Shown here piece after piece: positions 16,065 through 23,888 of a stretch of DNA of 64,000 nucleotides (positions are counted from its first letter, which is position 1; every line of letters begins with the position of its first letter). Source of the stretch: CAZYPU01 sp964649665. GTDB taxonomy: Bacteria; Omnitrophota; Gorgyraeia; JABMRN01; RBG-13-46-9. The DNA lies in assembly GCA_964649665.1 (NCBI GenBank), contig CAZYPU010000001.1, positions 20,339-84,338 of the forward strand, given 5' to 3'. Made by a program: the position numbers and the translations under genes. Below the pieces are notes generated by a model, which made no database searches, was not told the DNA's origin, and worked only from the letters and a program-made list of their open reading frames with translations.

Positions 16065-16430
16065 ATGTTCTTATTGACCAGACTTATCGGTATTATTTCT
16101 CTGGGCGCGGGGCTCATTTTTCTTTTGAATCCCGCGACGATGAAGAACGTTATTTCTTACGCGCTGAAGGGCAAAAGAATCTATGGAATAGGCGTTGTTA
16201 GGATTGCGGTGGGCCTTGTATTGCTCATGGCCGCTTCGCAGTGCAGGGTAATATGGGCTATAATCGTAATCGGAATTTTACCGCTTACAGGCGGTATCGG
16301 TATTTTCATCCTCGGGATTGAAAAGTGCAAAGACATGATTAAAAAATGGCAGGGTAAGCCGCGGAAGATTCTGCGCCTGGTGAGCTTTGCCCCTATAATC
16401 TTCGGATTACTGATCCTTTATTTTGCCTGA
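16065..16430 (+). CDS. Small four-helix membrane protein, unknown
   Basis: 121 residues with four hydrophobic helices (about 4-22, 42-60, 63-84, 102-120) and basic loops (LKGKRIYG, KKWQGKPRKILR). A very strong ribosome-binding site AAGGAGGAGG precedes ATG 16065. No charged residue within the membrane or family motif suggests a transport role. It overlaps the reading frame of the next gene slightly and is probably in one transcript with it. Confidence 0.55.
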   Translation: MFLLTRLIGIISLGAGLIFLLNPATMKNVISYALKGKRIYGIGVVRIAVGLVLLMAASQCRVIWAIIVIGILPLTGGIGIFILGIEKCKDMIKKWQGKPRKILRLVSFAPIIFGLLILYFA

Positions 16431-16452
16431 GAAGCGGAAAGAAACGGATAAA

Positions 16453-17118
16453 ATGGCGCCGCCGAGGCGCAGCGTAAAAATATACGCCGCACTTCTGCTC
16501 ATTCTTGCTCTCGGTCTATTTTTTGCGGCCGGGTTGTGCCATGCGGATAAAGATGTTATTTCTCTTAAAGGCACTATCCGGCGCTTTTCATACGGCGACA
16601 GCTTTTACGGCATAGACGGCGATGACGGAAGGCAATACAGGCCCGTGGGGCTTACGCCCGGATTCAAAATCGAGGGCCTGAAAGTAGAAGTCCGCGGCCG
16701 CCTCATCAGGAAAAAATTACTTTTCAAACCGCAGTGCATCCCGATAGAGATTATTGATATTAAAAGGGCCGGCCGCGATGAAGTAGCGGGGAAAAGGGTA
16801 TATTCCGACCCGTCGATGCCCGTCAGCGTAAGAGCCGGCGAGAACTTTATCATAAAACTCGCATCCAACCGGACAACCGGCTTTCTCTGGAAGCTCACTT
16901 CGCCCGTCGATAAGAAAATCCTCAAGTGCGAAAATGTGAACTACATAAGCGGAGACGAAACCGGCATTATCATTGCGGGTTTCGCAGGCGAAGAGAGGTG
17001 GACTTTCAAGGCGGCCGGCCCGGGAAAAACGGAGGTATTTTTCGACTATATCCGGCCCTGGGAGAAAGACACGGCACCCGCCAAAAGCCTGACCTTTAAG
17101 ATCAACGTTGACGATTGA
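16453..17118 (+). CDS. Exported protein with chagasin-like (I42) cysteine protease inhibitor domain
   Basis: 221 residues. A signal peptide (KIYAALLLILALGLFFAAG, cleavage near CHA-DK) is followed by a small beta-rich domain (about 40-105) and then a chagasin/amoebiasin-type domain (about 120-219). The three inhibitory loops of family I42 are recognisable: NRTTGFLW (loop NPTTG), GFAGEERWTF (loop GxGG, altered) and YIRPWEKD (loop RPWE, intact). Such proteins block papain-type cysteine proteases, so this one would act in the periplasm or outside. Start taken at ATG 16453, because the longer TTG start lies in the upstream gene. The first domain is not recognised. Confidence 0.75.
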   Translation: MAPPRRSVKIYAALLLILALGLFFAAGLCHADKDVISLKGTIRRFSYGDSFYGIDGDDGRQYRPVGLTPGFKIEGLKVEVRGRLIRKKLLFKPQCIPIEIIDIKRAGRDEVAGKRVYSDPSMPVSVRAGENFIIKLASNRTTGFLWKLTSPVDKKILKCENVNYISGDETGIIIAGFAGEERWTFKAAGPGKTEVFFDYIRPWEKDTAPAKSLTFKINVDD

Positions 17119-17153
17119 GTAGTTTTTTCCGCCATTTCGCGCGAGCCCCCTTT

Positions 17154-17215
17154 GTCATTTCGAGGGTGCCCTTCGCTTTGATTCGGGATAAACAGAAGGG
17201 CGCGCTCAGGATGAC
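17154..17215. repeat. Short palindromic repeat, GTCATTTCGAG...CTCAGGATGAC type
   Basis: 62-bp element with near-inverted ends (GTCATTTCGAG and CTCAGGATGAC) and a GCCCTTC/GAAGGGC inner stem. It is the same family as the element at 32518-32601. Confidence 0.7.
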
Positions 17216-17241
17216 AGAGAAAACTATTTTGACGATTTTGA

Positions 17242-17270
17242 TTGAAGTTTAAGCCGACTCATATTACAAT
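17242..17270 (+). promoter_or_regulatory. Promoter of the thymidylate synthase-like gene
   Basis: TTGAAG (17242-17247), 17-bp spacer, TACAAT (17265-17270). Confidence 0.5.
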
Positions 17271-17304
17271 ATATTCCCGAGATGAAAAGGATGAACGAAG
17301 ATAA

Positions 17305-18066
17305 ATGAGCAAGGATAAAGGCGAAAAGGGCTTGAATCCCGTCTACATAGAGGCGCTTGATCTTGATGACGCCTGGTTCCGGTGCCTGTCGGAAATACTG
17401 CGGCACGGTTATGTTTACAAGATTGACCGGGGAAGCTACGCGGGACAAAAGCGCCTTGAGTTTGATTTCATAACGGTCCGCGTCAAAAACCCCGCCCATC
17501 AGATAATTCCCCTCATACCGGAAGGTTCCGGGATACCCGCCCCCACCGACATGAACTACATACAGCAGTATCTCTCGTATCTTCTCACGAGCCAGAAGAC
17601 CAAGACCGAAGATTATACCTACGGCGAACGTCTGGTGGACCCGAAGGCAAAAATCGAAACGGAAGTTGACGGCAAAAAAATGGTTAAAGATATGCCGCTC
17701 AAGTGCAATCAGGTGGAGGAGGTCATAAAGATTTACAAGACCCAGGGATTCGGGACCAACCAGGCTGTCATGGAAATAGGCATGCCATCGGACATAATGC
17801 TCGAGGACCCGCCGTGCCTGCGCATAATAGATACGCGCGTGCGCTACGGAAAACTGCATTTTTTCCTGTACTTCCGCTCCTGGGATCTCTGGGGAGGTTT
17901 TCCTTCGAATCTCGGCGGGCTTGAACTTGTGAAGCAATACATGGCGGACGAGATAGGGGTGGGAAACGGCGAAATCGTGGCGTGCTCCAAAGGGCTTCAC
18001 CTCTACGAATACGCCTGGGAACTAGCCAAACAGAGAACCCATAAATACGACCTGGAAATAAAATGA
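17305..18066 (+). CDS. Thymidylate synthase-like protein (ThyA fold)
   Basis: 253 residues. The C-terminal half aligns without gaps to the E. coli ThyA active site: catalytic Cys in DPPCLRII, then FRSWD (phosphate-binding Arg and the Asp), FPSN (the Asn that selects dUMP over dCMP) and LHLY (His and Tyr binding the nucleotide). Distance from the Cys to the following GKL is the same as in E. coli. The N-terminal half is divergent, which is more like the compact archaeal ThyA-like proteins. Likely reaction: dUMP plus methylene-tetrahydrofolate to dTMP; a dUMP hydroxymethylase is the alternative. It fits with folC and the ribonucleotide reductase elsewhere in the window. No strong ribosome-binding site. 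Confidence 0.7.
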   Translation: MSKDKGEKGLNPVYIEALDLDDAWFRCLSEILRHGYVYKIDRGSYAGQKRLEFDFITVRVKNPAHQIIPLIPEGSGIPAPTDMNYIQQYLSYLLTSQKTKTEDYTYGERLVDPKAKIETEVDGKKMVKDMPLKCNQVEEVIKIYKTQGFGTNQAVMEIGMPSDIMLEDPPCLRIIDTRVRYGKLHFFLYFRSWDLWGGFPSNLGGLELVKQYMADEIGVGNGEIVACSKGLHLYEYAWELAKQRTHKYDLEIK

Positions 18067-18080
18067 TCCCGCAGGAATAG

Positions 18081-19091
18081 ATGCAAAAAGTAAGATATGA
18101 AATCGACCCACATAACAGGCTTGTTATCAAAGATACCGGCCGAAAAACCCGCCTTCACGCCTTCAGAAGATCCCTGGACGGCAAATTCAAGATAGGCAAA
18201 AACAATACGCTGACCTACCGCGTAAAGGCCCCGATGCCCCGCGACGCGAATATTCCGCATCAGGTTAAATTAAGGGGAAAATGGTCGCTAAACAAGCGCC
18301 GCGATTTAATATTGACCCTCGATAAATGGGGCAGGCAGACCTTCGGCGACAGGCTGACGCTTACGGGGAACATAATAGGCGTAAATAAAGACGCGCTTCT
18401 TTTTGCCGTTTCCACCCGGACCAAAGAAGGCACCCGCTCGACTTACTGCCTGAAACTCAGCGGTTCGTGGCGGGCCGACCGGCATAACCGCCTTACGTTC
18501 AGGGTAAAAAAAGAGCGCGGAAGGCACGACATTCTAATCCTTGACGGGATATGGGAGATAGGCAAAAACCATCAAATTATATATCGCTATGAAAAAGCCC
18601 GCCTCATACGTAAATCGAAAAAAATACATACTCTGAACTTTAAGGGGCACTGGGACATTAAGGGCAAAGCGCGAATTTCGTACGTTTTCGAAGGAAATAC
18701 GGGCCCGAGTTTTGATTTCAGAACCGGCGCGGGCCTCTTCCGGGAAAACTATATAAAATACGAAATAGGCATAGGCCTCTCGCGGAGAGCCGGGCCCGCC
18801 AGGCGGATAGTCGCCCTTTTCGGCAGATGGAAAATAAACAGAAGAAAAGAGTTAATGTTCGAAGTAAAATATGAAAACGGAAAAATTCACGCCATCGCTT
18901 TCAGCGCGGACATAAAAATAACGGATAAAGACACGATATTATTCAGGCTCAGGGCCAATAGCGGCAGGGATATAAGCGCGAATCTGAAACTTTCCCGCAG
19001 TATGTTAGGGGGAAGCGCCGAGGCATTCGCGCGGGCGCTTAAATCGAAGCGGGAGTCCGCCGTTTATGCCGGCGCGGCTCTTGAATGGTAA
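18081..19091 (+). CDS. Beta-strand-rich repeat protein, unknown
   Basis: 336 residues, no signal peptide. It contains about six loose repeats of 40-50 residues, each with G-x-W-x-[IL] and an N-x-[LI]-[TI]-[FY]-x-[VL]-like strand (examples: LRGKWSLNKRRDLILTL, LSGSWRADRHNRLTFRV, FKGHWDIKGKARISYVF, LFGRWKINRRKELMFEV). Strands alternate hydrophobic and basic residues, so an all-beta meander or barrel-like sheet is expected. Overall very basic. It lies 14 bp after the thymidylate synthase gene. I know no family for it. Confidence 0.6.
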   Translation: MQKVRYEIDPHNRLVIKDTGRKTRLHAFRRSLDGKFKIGKNNTLTYRVKAPMPRDANIPHQVKLRGKWSLNKRRDLILTLDKWGRQTFGDRLTLTGNIIGVNKDALLFAVSTRTKEGTRSTYCLKLSGSWRADRHNRLTFRVKKERGRHDILILDGIWEIGKNHQIIYRYEKARLIRKSKKIHTLNFKGHWDIKGKARISYVFEGNTGPSFDFRTGAGLFRENYIKYEIGIGLSRRAGPARRIVALFGRWKINRRKELMFEVKYENGKIHAIAFSADIKITDKDTILFRLRANSGRDISANLKLSRSMLGGSAEAFARALKSKRESAVYAGAALEW

Positions 19092-19111
19092 CAATAATAG
19101 ATAAATAAAAC

Positions 19112-19140
19112 TTGAGGGTTCTTACCTATAGGGGTATAAT
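19112..19140 (+). promoter_or_regulatory. Promoter of the DUF900 lipoprotein gene
   Basis: TTGAGG (19112-19117), 17-bp spacer, TATAAT (19135-19140). It is followed by AAAGGAGGGA before ATG 19169. A longer in-frame start at 19112 would lie on the -35 box itself and is rejected. Confidence 0.75.
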
Positions 19141-19168
19141 CAAAGTTACAAACAAAGGAGGGACCGAA

Positions 19169-20359
19169 ATGAAAGAAAATCGGTTTTTATCCCCGGCTTT
19201 ATTGCTCACATTTCTCGGCGTATTCCTTTCAGGGTGTTCCTACTTTCCCATCCAGACAGCCACCCCCTACATCAAAGACCTGTATAGACGCATTCCGTAT
19301 AAGATGGACGGCCACTACAGGGTAATCAGTATTTTCTACGCGACATGCCGTAAGGTTGAAAAAGGGAAAGATTTTTCGTCGTCTTTCCTGCCGAAACTCG
19401 GGGACAAAACCTCATACGGTAAAATGGATGTCAAAGTGAACCCCCGCCTTAAAATAGGAAAGATGCAGCCCGCGAGCCTTAAGAAAAGGGGCATGATAGA
19501 AATGGATGGCCTCGAGGAAATGGGAAGCGATAATTTTATAGAGCGCCTGGACGAGGCGGTCAAAAACTCCCCGCATAATTCCCTCCTTGTGCTCGCGTTC
19601 GGTTACAAGGACGATTTTGAGGTGACGGCGATAAAGGCCGCTTACTTCGCCTATCTGCTTGATGTCAATACGCCGGTTCTTCTTTTTGACTGGCCCGGCG
19701 ACCAGCCGGTAAGCATAGGCGGCTATAAGAAGGCGCAATCCCTCGCTGTGGAGTCCGGGCCCTACATGGGGAGGCTCCTGGCGAAAATCGCGCGGGAGAT
19801 AAAACCACAGAAGCTCTGGGTCGAGTCATCCAGCCTGGGATGCCAGGTTGTGTGCTCGGCTTTCGAGCACATGTGTAAGTATAATGACTGTGCAGATCCG
19901 GATTTTGAGATAGACCATGTGATACTTTCCGCGCCCGATGTCAGCAAAGAAGAGTTTGACAACTCGTTTGAGAACGAAATCTCGGCGCTTACGAGATATC
20001 TGACAATGTATGTTTCCTCGGACGACGAAGCGCTTCTTCTCAGCGGAATTATAGACGGCGAAAAAAAACTCGGCCGCCAGGTGATAAAGCCCACTGAGCA
20101 CGTAAAGGACCATGAACAGTTCCAAGAGATGAAAAGTCTTATGTATCTTAAATCGCTTCATTCGGATAAAATTTCCCTGGTTGACGTAACCCCGGTAAAC
20201 AGGGCAAGCAACCGCCACGGCTATTACCTTGAATCGCCCGATTACTTCGACGATTTCTACATACGCATTTTGGCAAAACAGCCAAACTTAAACCGGCGAC
20301 TCTACCTTATGAAAGTCAGGGAAAAGGTTGATTGCTGGGTTCTGCTGGGAGAGAGATAA
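19169..20359 (+). CDS. Lipoprotein with DUF900 alpha/beta hydrolase domain
   Basis: 396 residues. The signal peptide ends in a lipobox (VFLSGC, Cys about residue 22), so it is a lipoprotein. The core matches DUF900: ISIFYATCRKVEKG (the FYATNR-like start), LVLAFGYKDDFEVTAIKAAYF (FVHGY-like strand with the expected His replaced by Ala-Phe-Gly-Tyr), VLLFDWPGD, a nucleophile-like SSSLGCQV, and VILSAPDVSKEEFD. DUF900 proteins are serine esterase-like hydrolases of unknown substrate. The own promoter and a strong ribosome-binding site support this start. Confidence 0.75.
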   Translation: MKENRFLSPALLLTFLGVFLSGCSYFPIQTATPYIKDLYRRIPYKMDGHYRVISIFYATCRKVEKGKDFSSSFLPKLGDKTSYGKMDVKVNPRLKIGKMQPASLKKRGMIEMDGLEEMGSDNFIERLDEAVKNSPHNSLLVLAFGYKDDFEVTAIKAAYFAYLLDVNTPVLLFDWPGDQPVSIGGYKKAQSLAVESGPYMGRLLAKIAREIKPQKLWVESSSLGCQVVCSAFEHMCKYNDCADPDFEIDHVILSAPDVSKEEFDNSFENEISALTRYLTMYVSSDDEALLLSGIIDGEKKLGRQVIKPTEHVKDHEQFQEMKSLMYLKSLHSDKISLVDVTPVNRASNRHGYYLESPDYFDDFYIRILAKQPNLNRRLYLMKVREKVDCWVLLGER

Positions 20360-20405
20360 AAAATATTACAGATTCATGCGGATAAAACAAAAGAGGGAGG
20401 AAGGG

Positions 20406-20678
20406 ATGGCGCAGATAAAGATTGAAAAATTGCCGGAAGAAAAACTTAAAAAAATGGGCGTTTTTTCATGGCCCGTATGGGAAAAGGAAGTATCGCGCTT
20501 TGATTGGCATTACAATGATACCGAAATGTGCTATATCATTGAGGGAAAAGTAAGCGTGGAAACGGAGCCCGGAAAGGGCGTGAGCTTCGGCCCGGGAGAT
20601 TTTGTTACATTTCCGAAAGGCCTGAAGTGCGTCTGGGACATAAAGGAGCCTGTTAAGAAGCATTACAACTTTAAATAA
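20406..20678 (+). CDS. Cupin domain protein (EutQ-like/DUF861)
   Basis: 90 residues forming a single small cupin barrel: FSWPVWEKEVSRFDWHYNDTEMCYIIEGKVSVE (cupin motif 1, with the Glu of the metal site) and FGPGDFVTFPKGLKCVWDI (motif 2, PGD...P.G). Members of this subfamily, with Trp after the Pro-Gly-segment, are often annotated as sugar- or ethanolamine-related without proof. Start fixed by AGGGAGGAAGGG just before ATG 20406. The stop shares its last base with the next start, so it is coupled to the RibD-pilin gene. Confidence 0.75.
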   Translation: MAQIKIEKLPEEKLKKMGVFSWPVWEKEVSRFDWHYNDTEMCYIIEGKVSVETEPGKGVSFGPGDFVTFPKGLKCVWDIKEPVKKHYNFK

Positions 20679-21688
20679 TGAAAAAGCCGTACATAACCCT
20701 GAAATTCGCCCAGACGCTGGACGGTAAAATTGCCGCGCCCGACGGCTCATCGAAGTGGATAAGCGGCCCGCAGGCGCGAAAATTCGCCCACGGATTACGC
20801 GCAAAAAATGACGCCGTTCTTGTCGGGATAAGAACTATCCTGCGTGACAACCCCGCCCTTACCGTCCGCCTTGTAAAGGGGGGAAACCCCGCCAGGGTCG
20901 TTATTGACCGCAGGCTTCGCGTGCCGCTTGAGGCGCGCGTTGTGAAAGAAGCTAACCTCGCGAAAACAATTATTATTACTACGCCAAAAGCCCCGGAAAG
21001 CAAGATGAAACGGCTTAAAGCGGCGGGTGTCGAAATTATAGTTTTACCGGCCTCAAAAGGAGGGTATATTGACTTACACAGGATTATCCGTATACTCTAT
21101 AAGAAGGGAATCAGGAGGATGCTTGTTGAAGGCGGCGCTCGCGTTATCGCCTCTTTCCTGAAAGCGCGCCTCGCGGATAGGATCATAACGGTTATATCAC
21201 CCAGGATTCTGGGAAGGGGCGTGGAAAGCGCGGGGGACATGGGTATCGGGAATATAAAAAATGCCGTTAAGTTACGAATAAAAAACGTAAAGCGCCTCGG
21301 TAAAGACATAATTTACACCTCGGCGGGCTTTACCCTTTTTGAAATAATGGTAGTTATTCTTATCGTCGGCTTCCTCGCGATGATAGCCATACCCAATTAC
21401 ATGCAGGCCCGCCTTAAGACACAAGAGGAGTTGTGCCTCGCAAACCAGAAAGCGATCTTTGTCGCGGCCGCGGGATATGTTTTAAATGAGGCGGATTCCC
21501 TGGCGGCGATGAGTAATGACGAGCGTCTTGACGCACTTGTGGAGAGGGGATACCTTAGAAGCGCGGAATGGCAGGGATGCCCCTCGGCCCCCGGCGGAAA
21601 CGGCAAGGATTATACCCTGGTATTCGACGGCGATGCTATTACCGACGTGGAGTGCGACATAAAAGGCGGCCAGCACCAGTGGCCGTAA
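20678..21688 (+). CDS. RibD reductase domain fused to a type IV prepilin-like domain
   Basis: 336 residues. Residues 1 to about 214 are the RibD C-terminal reductase fold (5-amino-6-(5-phosphoribosylamino)uracil reductase of riboflavin synthesis): TLKFAQTLDGKIA, NDAVLVGIRTILRDNPALTVR, RVVIDRRLRVP, MLVEGGARVIASFL. Immediately after KRLGKDIIYTSA comes a complete prepilin motif, G-FTLFEIMVVILIVGFLAMIAIPNY, with Gly at -1, Phe at +1 and Glu at +5, then a pseudopilin body with C-terminal disulfide-like cysteines (CPS, VEC). No ATG, GTG or TTG with a ribosome-binding site lies at the junction. The deaminase half of RibD is absent. Either it is a genuine fusion, or two genes merged by deletion. A terminator follows at 21699. 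Confidence 0.75.
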   Translation: MKKPYITLKFAQTLDGKIAAPDGSSKWISGPQARKFAHGLRAKNDAVLVGIRTILRDNPALTVRLVKGGNPARVVIDRRLRVPLEARVVKEANLAKTIIITTPKAPESKMKRLKAAGVEIIVLPASKGGYIDLHRIIRILYKKGIRRMLVEGGARVIASFLKARLADRIITVISPRILGRGVESAGDMGIGNIKNAVKLRIKNVKRLGKDIIYTSAGFTLFEIMVVILIVGFLAMIAIPNYMQARLKTQEELCLANQKAIFVAAAGYVLNEADSLAAMSNDERLDALVERGYLRSAEWQGCPSAPGGNGKDYTLVFDGDAITDVECDIKGGQHQWP

Positions 21689-21698
21689 TATGAATTCG

Positions 21699-21735
21699 AA
21701 ATCCGGATCTTATATTTTATCCGGATTTTTATTTT
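21699..21735 (+). terminator. Rho-independent terminator after the RibD-pilin gene
   Basis: Arms AAATCCGGAT (21699-21708) and ATCCGGATTT (21719-21728) around a 10-nt loop, followed by TTATTTTT. It overlaps an alternative longer start (ATG 21690) of the next gene. Confidence 0.7.
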
Positions 21736-21767
21736 TGTCATTTGCTATTACAACAGGGGGTAATGCC

Positions 21768-22229
21768 ATGGCGCTTCGATTAACGAGCCCCGCTTTTAAA
21801 GACGGGGAATTTATTCCGGATAAATATACGGGTAAAGGCGAGGATATTTCGCCGCCCCTTGAATGGGTGGACGCGCCAGGCGGGACGAAGAGCTTTGCGC
21901 TTATTTCCGATGACCCTGACGCGCCGATGGGCACGTGGGTTCATTGGGTTTTGTATGGCATACCCGCGGACAAAAAAAATCTCCCGGAGGGGGTAAAAAA
22001 AGACGGCGTTTTACCTGACGGCGCCATGCAGGGTATGACCAATTTCGGAAGTGTCGGCTACGGAGGGCCGTATCCGCCCCCCGGCCCGGCGCACAGGTAT
22101 TTTTTCAGACTCTACGCCGTCGGAGCGAAATTGAATTTAAAATCGGGCCTCACGAAGAAAGCGCTTTTGGAGGCGATAAAAGAACATATTATCGCGAAAG
22201 CTGAGCTTATGGGGAAATACCGGAGGTGA
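21768..22229 (+). CDS. YbhB/YbcL-type phosphatidylethanolamine-binding protein (Raf kinase inhibitor-like)
   Basis: 153 residues from ATG 21768. The PEBP ligand-pocket motifs are clear: PPLEWVDAPGGTKSFALISDDPDAPMGTWVHW-type core (DPDAP and HW intact) and GPAHRYFFRLYA. Function of bacterial members is unknown; they bind anionic small ligands. ATG 21690 would add a hydrophobic stretch that could serve as a signal peptide (full length 179), but that extension is encoded by the terminator hairpin of the upstream gene, and AGGGGG precedes ATG 21768. I prefer the short, cytoplasmic form; the long form is not excluded. The stop overlaps the nth start. Confidence 0.8.
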   Translation: MALRLTSPAFKDGEFIPDKYTGKGEDISPPLEWVDAPGGTKSFALISDDPDAPMGTWVHWVLYGIPADKKNLPEGVKKDGVLPDGAMQGMTNFGSVGYGGPYPPPGPAHRYFFRLYAVGAKLNLKSGLTKKALLEAIKEHIIAKAELMGKYRR

Positions 22230-22873
22230 AACCCGCGAAAGAACGCGTCGCCGGCATTATAAGGGCGCTGCGCGGGGAGTATCCGGGAGCGAAAACGACG
22301 CTCAGTCATAAATCAGCTTTTGAGCTTCTTATCTCCACGATCCTTTCCGCGCAGTGTACCGACGCGCGCGTAAATAAAATAACGCCCGGACTTTTCAGAA
22401 AGCATAAAAACCCGGGCGCTTTTGCCCGCGTAAAACAGGGCGTTTTGGAAAAAGAAATACGCTCTACGGGATTCTACAGGAACAAGGCGAAGAATATCAT
22501 AGCGGCTTCAAAAAAGATAGTGAAGGAATTCGACGGCAAGGTTCCCGAGACAATGGACACCCTTACGAGCCTTCCGGGCGTGGCGCGAAAGACCGCCAAT
22601 ATAGTGCTTTCGAGTTCTTTCCGCAAGGCCGAGGGCATAGCGGTCGATACCCATGTCAAGCGGCTCTCGGGAAGGATCGGCCTGAGCGCGGAAAGGGACC
22701 CGGTCAAGATAGAAAAAGACCTTATGGAAATAGTCCCGCGCGGGGACTGGCTTGATTTTAATCACCTTCTTGTCAGTCATGGCCGCAAGATCTGCAGCGC
22801 GCGAAAACCTCTCTGCGCGGAGTGCGTGATAAAATACCTCTGTCCTTCAGTGGGGACAGGCGCGGGCCCGTAG
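22226..22873 (+). CDS. nth: Endonuclease III (DNA glycosylase/AP lyase)
   Basis: 215 residues, normal length. It removes oxidised pyrimidines in base excision repair. The helix-hairpin-helix LPGVARKTANIV includes the catalytic Lys; the catalytic Asp is in AVDTHVKRLSGRIGL; the C-terminus has the [4Fe-4S] pattern C-x6-C-x2-C-x5-C (CSARKPLC, AEC, IKYLC). Start GTG 22226 overlaps the upstream stop (GTGA) and gives the expected N-terminus. Confidence 0.9.
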   Translation: MKPAKERVAGIIRALRGEYPGAKTTLSHKSAFELLISTILSAQCTDARVNKITPGLFRKHKNPGAFARVKQGVLEKEIRSTGFYRNKAKNIIAASKKIVKEFDGKVPETMDTLTSLPGVARKTANIVLSSSFRKAEGIAVDTHVKRLSGRIGLSAERDPVKIEKDLMEIVPRGDWLDFNHLLVSHGRKICSARKPLCAECVIKYLCPSVGTGAGP

Positions 22874-22882
22874 GGGGAGTAT

Positions 22883-23887
22883 ATGCAAAAAGAAGCGATG
22901 CTATACGAAACGTTAGATAACGATCGCGCGCATTGCTTCCTGTGCGCCCACAATTGCAAAATTGACGATTCGAAATACGGCGTTTGCGGCGTTCGCAGAA
23001 ACGAAAAAGGGGCCCTTTATACGTGCGTGTACGCCGAAGCAATCGCCGCTCACGTGGACCCTATCGAGAAAAAGCCGTTTTATCACTTTCTCCCCGGCAC
23101 CCGGGCGTTTTCTATCGCGACGATCGGCTGCAATTTCCACTGTCCATTCTGCCAGAACTGGCAGATATCGCAGGAATCAAAAAGAAACGGCGCTTTCGCA
23201 GGAAGGGAACTCAAACCCGAAGAAATCGTAAGGCAGGCGAAAAAAAACAAATGTAAGAGCATATCCTATACCTATACGGAGCCAACCGTATTTTTTGAAT
23301 ATGCGTACGATACCTCCAAACTGGCGAAAAAAGAAGGGCTCTTTAACACCTTCGTGACAAACGGTTACATGAGCGCGGAGGCGCTGGAGACGATAAAACC
23401 GTATCTCGACGCCTGCAATGTGGACCTTAAATTTTTTAACGAGCAAATGTATAAAAAGATATGCGGAGGGTCCCTTGGGCCGGTCCTTGAATCCATTCGC
23501 CTGATGAAGAAGCTCGGTATATGGGTTGAGGTTACGACACTGATCGTGCCGGGGCTGAACGACAGCGACGGGGAGCTTAAAGGCATCGCGGGATTCATAA
23601 AAAGCGTTGACGCGGCGGTTCCCTGGCATATAAGCAGGTTTCATCCCGATTATAAATTTACGGATACGGAAGACACCCCGCTTGCGGCTCTCAAGAGGGC
23701 CGAATCCATCGGGAAAGCAGAGGGCCTCAAATACATATATTTAGGCAACGTCGCCGAAGAAGGCAATACCCTCTGCGGTAAATGCGGCAAGGTTCTCATA
23801 TCGAGGGCCGGTTATGCTATCGCGGAGAATAGCATAAAAAACGGAAAGTGCCCCGCGTGCGCCGCGGCGGTAGAAGGCGTGTGGTGA
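22883..23887 (+). CDS. AmmeMemoRadiSam system radical SAM enzyme (PflA-like)
   Basis: 334 residues. The radical SAM cluster motif is GCNFHCPFCQNWQIS (C-x3-C-x2-C, about residue 79). An N-terminal cysteine-containing segment CFLCAHNCKI...GVCGVR precedes it, as in the PflA-like subgroup annotated as AmmeMemoRadiSam system radical SAM enzymes. A C-terminal CGKCGKVLISR...GKCPAC zinc-ribbon-like tail is also usual. The partner AmmeMemo proteins are not in this window. The reaction is not established for the subgroup. It ends 1 bp before the cation exchanger gene. Confidence 0.85.
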   Translation: MQKEAMLYETLDNDRAHCFLCAHNCKIDDSKYGVCGVRRNEKGALYTCVYAEAIAAHVDPIEKKPFYHFLPGTRAFSIATIGCNFHCPFCQNWQISQESKRNGAFAGRELKPEEIVRQAKKNKCKSISYTYTEPTVFFEYAYDTSKLAKKEGLFNTFVTNGYMSAEALETIKPYLDACNVDLKFFNEQMYKKICGGSLGPVLESIRLMKKLGIWVEVTTLIVPGLNDSDGELKGIAGFIKSVDAAVPWHISRFHPDYKFTDTEDTPLAALKRAESIGKAEGLKYIYLGNVAEEGNTLCGKCGKVLISRAGYAIAENSIKNGKCPACAAAVEGVW

Positions 23888-23888
23888 T

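Noticed and set aside
17224..18000. 258-codon open frame on the minus strand
   Set aside because: It is antisense to the thymidylate synthase-like gene, whose active-site motifs are clear, and has no recognisable product.
19112..19168. Longer N-terminus of the DUF900 lipoprotein from codon 19112
   Set aside because: That stretch contains the -35 and -10 boxes and the ribosome-binding site, and would hide the lipoprotein signal.
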